Shown: positions 48,666 through 52,487 of the stretch, piece after piece
How the letters are laid out: the number at the start of each line of letters is the position of its first letter
Numbering within the stretch: position 1 is the first letter of the stretch
From: Actinomycetota bacterium
GTDB lineage: Bacteria > Actinomycetota > Actinomycetes > S36-B12 > UBA5976
Assembly (NCBI GenBank): GCA_016870575.1
Contig: VGBH01000006.1
Span: forward strand, 1-52,487
Direction of reading: 5' to 3'
DNA length: 52,487 nt
Notes under the pieces: model-generated
What the model was told of the DNA's origin: nothing
The model's database searches: none
The model's input: the letters and a program-made list of their open reading frames with translations, nothing else
Position numbers and translations under genes: made by a program

Positions 48666-48726
48666 CCAGTTTCCCTTCATTTGATGCTCAGACTTTAGTG
48701 GCAACAGAAGTTTTCGCACCTTGCTT

Positions 48727-48743
48727 GTTCGCCAAGGGCGAAC
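48727..48743 (-). promoter_or_regulatory. ClgR-type operator upstream of clpP1
   Basis: A perfect palindrome, GTTCGCC, AAG, GGCGAAC, sits directly after the tig stop. It contains CGC-N5-GCG, the core recognised by ClgR in Streptomyces, Corynebacterium and Mycobacterium, where ClgR activates clpP1P2. Its centre is about 50 bases upstream of the start expected from the TAAAGT -10 box, a normal activator position. Confidence 0.75.
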
Positions 48744-50015
48744 CTACTGCGCTAACGCTCCAGTAAATTCAGATAAATCCACAACTTCACCATCAGTAGT
48801 TTTAACATTGGCACGCTCTACTACAACAGAGAGCGCTTTGCCGCGTCTAACTTCATTTAGTGCAAATCCAAGAGAATCATTCTTCACTAACTCATCAGCA
48901 AGTTGCTCTGGCGTAACACCATAGCGCGGTGCTGCTTGCACCAACCATTGCGATAGCTCCATTTCATTAACTTGAACGTTCTCTTGGTCTGCAACCTTGT
49001 CCAAGATGAGTCTGCTCTTTAAAGTCTTAATTGCATTTTCTCGATACTCTTCCCGGTACGCATCATCGCCGTGACCATCAGCAAAGTGTTGGTTCATATC
49101 TCGCTCAACAATATTATCTGGCACCGTTACATCTGTTTTCTCCAAGAGTGCATCATAAACTTTTTCTCGAGCCGCAATTGCCTGCTCGGCAACTTGAACT
49201 TTACGAATTCGCTCTGCCAAATCGGCCTTTAATTCTGTGACAGTGTCAAACTCAGATGCCATTTGCGCGAACTCATCATTTGCTTCAGGAAGTTCTCGCT
49301 CGCGTACTCCAGTGCAGGTAAAAGACACTTTAACTTTTTTTCCTTGGTGCGGATCTTCATCCGGAGTGAATTCAACTTCTCGCGTCTGATCAACACTGAT
49401 TCCAACTAAAACTTCATCAGCACCTGGAACTAAACCTTCTGTTCCTAACTCATAGTTAAGTGCGGTAGCTGAGTAATCATCTGACTCTTCACCATCAACT
49501 GTGCCCTTTGCATCTAAAATAACTAAATCTTCGAGTGCTGCACTGCGTTCAACAACTTTCATTGTGGCAAACCTGCGGCGCAATAAATCAAATTGCTCGG
49601 CAACGAATTTCTCATCAATTGTTACTGGATCAACACTAACTTCAATACTTGCAAAATCTGGTAGATCAAACTCTGGCTTAACATCAACCTCAATTGTAAA
49701 AGTAATTGACTTGCCGTCTTTTAGTTCAGTTAATTTCACCTCTGGAGATGCAAATGGCTGCAGTGAATGCTCTTGAATTAGTTGAGTATAAAAGCGCGGG
49801 ATTGCTGCATTGACAACTTCTTCCATTACTGCTGCTCGACCAACGCGTTGATCAATAATTGATGGTGGAACTTTTCCTTTTCGAAAGCCTGGAATGTTTA
49901 CTTGTTTAGCAATTTCCCGATAAGCCGTTTGAAAATCTGGTTTTAGTTCATCGAATGGAACTTCAACCGTAAATTTAATTCGGGTAGGAGTTAAAACTTC
50001 CTTATCGGCTTTCAC
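48744..50015 (-). CDS. tig: Trigger factor (ribosome-bound chaperone and peptidyl-prolyl isomerase)
   Basis: A 423-residue chaperone. The ribosome-binding signature is GFRKGKVPPSIIDQRVG (about 43-59). The FKBP-type domain (about 150-240) includes a DLVILDAKGTVDGEE strand and VGISVDQTREVEFTPDEDP. The C-terminal helical chaperone arms end in an acidic/polar tail. It starts at GTG with AGGAG upstream. It lies only 21 bases after the CCA end of tRNA-Pro on the same strand, so it may be cotranscribed with the tRNA. The order tig-clpP1-clpP2-clpX is standard. Confidence 0.95.
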   Translation of the reverse strand: MKADKEVLTPTRIKFTVEVPFDELKPDFQTAYREIAKQVNIPGFRKGKVPPSIIDQRVGRAAVMEEVVNAAIPRFYTQLIQEHSLQPFASPEVKLTELKDGKSITFTIEVDVKPEFDLPDFASIEVSVDPVTIDEKFVAEQFDLLRRRFATMKVVERSAALEDLVILDAKGTVDGEESDDYSATALNYELGTEGLVPGADEVLVGISVDQTREVEFTPDEDPHQGKKVKVSFTCTGVRERELPEANDEFAQMASEFDTVTELKADLAERIRKVQVAEQAIAAREKVYDALLEKTDVTVPDNIVERDMNQHFADGHGDDAYREEYRENAIKTLKSRLILDKVADQENVQVNEMELSQWLVQAAPRYGVTPEQLADELVKNDSLGFALNEVRRGKALSVVVERANVKTTDGEVVDLSEFTGALAQ

Positions 50016-50036
50016 ACCTGCTCCTAATTCTTGAAT

Positions 50037-50112
50037 TGGTCGGGGCGGGGAGATTCGAACTCCCGATCTCCTGCTCCCAAAGCAGGCGCGCTAGCCACTA
50101 CGCTACGCCCCG
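50037..50112 (-). tRNA. tRNA-Pro (anticodon TGG)
   Basis: On the minus strand: acceptor CGGGGCG/CGCCCCG, D-arm GCG...CGC, anticodon stem CCTGC/GCAGG with loop TTTGGGA (anticodon TGG), T-arm GGGAG-TTCGAAT-CTCCC, discriminator A, and an encoded CCA (50039-50037). The 5' C1-G72 start is characteristic of bacterial tRNA-Pro. A TTAAGT lies five bases upstream and could be part of its promoter. Confidence 0.97.
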
Positions 50113-50193
50113 ATGACTTAACAATCGTCAAATCGGTTCCAAGACCGCGCAATCGTAGTCGGATGAGCCAATTGGTCGTGACTGGGCGGTCAG

Positions 50194-50207
50194 GGTCAAA
50201 ATTGACC
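50194..50207. repeat. Inverted repeat between the divergent tRNA genes
   Basis: GGTCAA, AA, TTGACC form a six-bp inverted repeat in the 114-base gap between tRNA-Pro and tRNA-Gly. The gap should hold both promoters. For tRNA-Gly a TAGATT at 50211-50216 is a plausible -10 box, but the repeat is too close to serve as its -35, so it may be an operator or chance. Confidence 0.3.
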
Positions 50208-50226
50208 TAGTAGATTTTGCGCTAAT

Positions 50227-50300
50227 GCGGGTGTAGCTCAATGGTAGAGTTCTAGCCTTCCAAGCTAGCTGTGCGGGTTCGATTCCCGTCACCCGCTCCA
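50227..50300 (+). tRNA. tRNA-Gly (anticodon TCC)
   Basis: A full cloverleaf: acceptor GCGGGTG/CACCCGC, D-arm GCTCAATGGTAGAGT, anticodon stem CTAGC/GCTAG with loop CTTCCAA (anticodon TCC), T-arm GCGGG-TTCGATT-CCCGT, discriminator T and an encoded CCA (50298-50300). It ends one base before the stop of the convergent rpiB. Confidence 0.97.
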
Positions 50301-50301
50301 A

Positions 50302-50748
50302 TTACCTCGTTGATTCAAATTCAGTAATCTGACTAATTCGCCGAACGTGTCTTTCATCTCCTGGAAATTGAGTTTCAATAAATGTCTGTGCGATTTCTTT
50401 TAAGGTATTTTCGTCGTGCATTCGAGCACCAATGCCAACCACATTCGCGTTGTTATGCTCTCGTGCCAACTTTGCCGTTTCAACAGACCAAGCCAATGCC
50501 GCGCGAACACCTACTACTTTGTTTGCAGCAATTTGCTCACCATTTCCAGATCCGCCCAGCACAATTCCTAGCGAATCAGGGTCATTTGCAACTGCTTTTG
50601 CTGCTGAAATGCAAAAAGCCGGGTAATCACATGATTCTTCAGAGTTTGTACCGTGATCTACCAACTCATGACCAGCCAGAGATAAATGTTCAATCAAAAT
50701 CGCCTTGGCTTGATAACCAGCGTGATCAGATGCAATATGAATTCTCAT
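50302..50748 (-). CDS. rpiB: Ribose-5-phosphate isomerase B
   Basis: A 148-residue isomerase that interconverts ribose-5-phosphate and ribulose-5-phosphate in the pentose phosphate pathway. ASDHAGYQAK, the GIVLGGSGNGEQIAANK block and LAREHNNANVVGIGARM are conserved. The position of the E. coli catalytic cysteine is Gly here; as in the M. tuberculosis enzyme the base is expected to be a glutamate, E71 in GNGEQ. It lies three bases after the DsbA-like gene, the same pair as Rv2465c-Rv2466c. Confidence 0.94.
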   Translation of the reverse strand: MRIHIASDHAGYQAKAILIEHLSLAGHELVDHGTNSEESCDYPAFCISAAKAVANDPDSLGIVLGGSGNGEQIAANKVVGVRAALAWSVETAKLAREHNNANVVGIGARMHDENTLKEIAQTFIETQFPGDERHVRRISQITEFESTR

Positions 50749-50751
50749 TTT

Positions 50752-51348
50752 TTAATCAAAAATTGGTCCGACAGTTCTTGAACGTTTAAGTTCAAAAAAA
50801 CCAGGATATTGAGCACAAGCAACAACTCCATCCCAGAGTTTTCCAGCTGCATCACCTTTAGGCGCGGGCGAGATAACTGGACCGAAAAAAGCCGAACCGG
50901 CCACCGCAATCACAGGTGTTCCTACGTCTGTTCCAACTTGATCCATTCCATCATGATGGCTCTTCTTAACCGCTTCATCCCAAGTGGAATCCGATGCCGC
51001 GTTAATCAAATCTGCAGGTAAGTTCAGATCATTTAACACATCAGCAATTAGTTGATCATTAATCTCTTGTTTCTGCAAATGTATTCTCGTGCCAAATGCG
51101 TTATAAAGTGGAAGAACAATTTTTTCACCCTGTGCTGCCCGAGCAGCTTCAATCACTCTCACCGGTCCCCAGCCAGCAATCATTTTTGCTTTGTAGTTTT
51201 CTGGTACCTCTTTGTTGGCATTCAAATAGGACAAACTCATCACATGCCAAGCCACTTGAACATCGCGCACCTTTTGAACTTCCAGCATCCATCTAGATGT
51301 CATCCAAGCCCAAGGGCACATCGGGTCAAACCAAAAATCTGCCTGCAT
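50752..51348 (-). CDS. DsbA-fold, mycothiol-dependent reductase-like protein (Rv2466c family)
   Basis: A 198-residue thioredoxin-fold protein with the DsbA helical insertion. It matches M. tuberculosis Rv2466c in blocks: ADFWFDPMCPWAW, TSRWMLEVQKVRDVQV, HVMSLSYLN, GWGPVRVIEAA, KSHHDGMDQVGTDVGTP and FFELKRSRT. Rv2466c is a mycothiol-dependent reductase that activates nitro prodrugs. The active site here is CPWA (C11, A14) in place of CPWC, so the resolving cysteine is missing and a monothiol mechanism is implied. The ATG has GGAGG upstream. Confidence 0.87.
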   Translation of the reverse strand: MQADFWFDPMCPWAWMTSRWMLEVQKVRDVQVAWHVMSLSYLNANKEVPENYKAKMIAGWGPVRVIEAARAAQGEKIVLPLYNAFGTRIHLQKQEINDQLIADVLNDLNLPADLINAASDSTWDEAVKKSHHDGMDQVGTDVGTPVIAVAGSAFFGPVISPAPKGDAAGKLWDGVVACAQYPGFFELKRSRTVGPIFD

Positions 51349-51422
51349 AAGTTTCCTCCAAATACTGGGACACCCTAGGGTTTACTCCACCTTATCCGCG
51401 ACTTGAACCAGAAAGGTCAACT

Positions 51423-52481
51423 GTGACGCTCGCCAATTTTGCCCAAGCCGAAGCGAAAGCTCGAGCCACATTAGTGCGTAACGTGCATTACCAAATTGAG
51501 CTAGATCTGGTTGATCACAACGCAACTGAATTTAATAGCAGAGTGACAATTACATTTGCTGCAAAAGATGGTGGTAGCACCTGGGTTGATTTGATTGCTC
51601 CAAAAGTAAATCGAATTGAGTTAAATGGCGAAGTCATTTCAAATTCAACCTTTAATGGATTTCGAATTGAGCTTGAGAACCTTAAACCAGAAAATCAACT
51701 AACCGTTGATGCTACCTGCGCTTATTCAACAACCGGTGAGGGATTGCATAGGTTTGTAGATCCAGTTGATAACGAACGATATTTATACAGCCAATTTGAA
51801 ACAGCAGATGCGCGTCGCGCATATGCTTGTTTTGATCAACCAGATATCAAGGCAAGTTTTGCTTTTAGTATGAAAGCACCTAAGCACTGGGTAGTAGTTT
51901 CAAACACCCAATGCGAACCCAGTGATGAATCGGAATATAAGTTATGGCGATTCCCAAAAACCGAAGTTATGTCCACTTATATAACTGGAATTGTTGCGGG
52001 AAACTACCATCAAACATTTGATAAGTATCAAGGAAAGTTTGGCACATATCCACTTAGAGTACTTTGTCGTCAATCATTAAAAGATTACTTAGATGCACCA
52101 TTTATGTTCGAAACCGTCAAGCATGGGTTTGCAGTATTTGAACGTGACTTCAATGTCGGCTATCCATTTGGAAAATATGATCAAATTTTTGTGCCTGAAT
52201 TTAATGCGGGTGCGATGGAGAACGCCGGTTGCGTAACATTTCGAGACGATTACATCTGGCGCGGGAAGGTAACCTCATTTGAACATCATTGGCTGTCCAA
52301 TGTGGTGTTGCACGAGTTGGCCCATATGTGGTTTGGTAATTATGTAACGATGGAATGGTGGAATGATTTGTGGCTGAATGAATCATTTGCCGAGTGGGCG
52401 GCATATCACGCGCAGCAAGAACAACCTGGCTTTACTGATGCATGGGTAAATTTCTTAACTACTCGCAAAAGTTGGGGTTAA
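51423..52481 (+). pseudogene. pepN: Aminopeptidase N, N-terminal part ending in an in-frame stop
   Basis: This encodes the first 352 residues of an M1 zinc aminopeptidase of about 850 residues. The N-terminal beta domain is followed by the substrate motif GAMENAG and by HELAH (297-301) with E320 in NESFAEW, so the zinc site is complete. The frame ends RKSWG then TAA, CGA, CAA six bases before the window edge. Relatives continue RK-x-W-x-YRQDQ, so the TAA replaces an expected TAC or TAT for Tyr and RQ follows in frame. Either this is a nonsense change or a base error near the end of the sequence. The GTG has AAAGG six bases upstream. Confidence 0.7.
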
Positions 52482-52487
52482 CGACAA

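Noticed and set aside
52470-52487. Reassignment of TAA as a sense codon to explain the pepN stop
   Set aside because: TAA ends many complete genes here (for example valS, rpsT, comEC), so it is a normal stop in this genome.
1-52487. CRISPR array, prophage, insertion sequence, toxin-antitoxin or defence genes
   Set aside because: No regularly spaced repeats, transposase, integrase or defence-type domains are visible; every sizeable frame on the coding strand fits a core gene.

Overview
The window is 52.5 kb of chromosomal backbone from an actinobacterium. The gene order follows the Mycobacterium/Streptomyces core as I remember it (roughly M. tuberculosis Rv2344c to Rv2467). The DNA is AT-rich for that phylum (about 40% GC by eye), the junctions are almost gapless, and many genes start with GTG. 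This points to a streamlined, low-GC planktonic lineage such as the freshwater acI group (Nanopelagicales, Planktophila type); that placement is inference. I see no insertion sequence, prophage, integrase, CRISPR array, rRNA or origin. No gene-free stretch exceeds 300 bases; the longest, 34892-35080, is a GC-rich, foldable rne leader.

Layout, nearly all on the minus strand. 1-5673: dgt (cut by the edge), ydcF-like, dusB, glyS, a PRTase-like gene, an ABM-domain gene, uppS, recO. A plus-strand AI-2E family permease follows. 6823-14644: heat-shock group hrcA-dnaJ-rsmE-HIT behind a CIRCE operator, then phoH-ybeY-corC-eamA-era. 14653-19612: hemW, a fadD15-like ligase, lepA. Plus-strand rpsT converges on holA-comEC-comEA. 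23820-32757: leuS, tRNA-Ala, gpgP-like phosphatase, rsfS, nadD, a 47-residue membrane protein, proA, proB, obgE, rpmA, rplU. 32849-41206: rne, the elongation island rodA-mrdA-mreD-mreC-mreB, ndk. 41243-45478: DUF4233 gene and folC, divergent from valS. 45475-50300: clpX, an AAC(2')-I-like acetyltransferase, clpP2, clpP1, tig, tRNA-Pro and tRNA-Gly. The end holds rpiB, a mycothiol-type DsbA-fold protein and the 5' part of pepN.

The content is housekeeping: tRNA charging and modification, ribosome assembly (Era, YbeY, RsmE, RsfS, Obg, S20, L21, L27), protein folding and proteolysis (DnaJ, trigger factor, ClpXP1P2), cell-wall elongation, NAD, proline and folate synthesis, and DNA uptake (ComEA/ComEC). 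Regulation visible in the sequence includes a CIRCE element over the hrcA -10 box, a perfect ClgR-type palindrome before clpP1, leaderless-type promoters for the permease, valS and folC, and a terminator between rpmA and obgE.

I did not find an obvious new multi-gene system. The points most worth checking are an in-frame stop in pepN where a conserved Tyr is expected, an aminoglycoside 2'-N-acetyltransferase-like gene inside the clp cluster, apparent non-canonical starts in comEA and phoH, the structured rne leader, and the small membrane protein before nadD.
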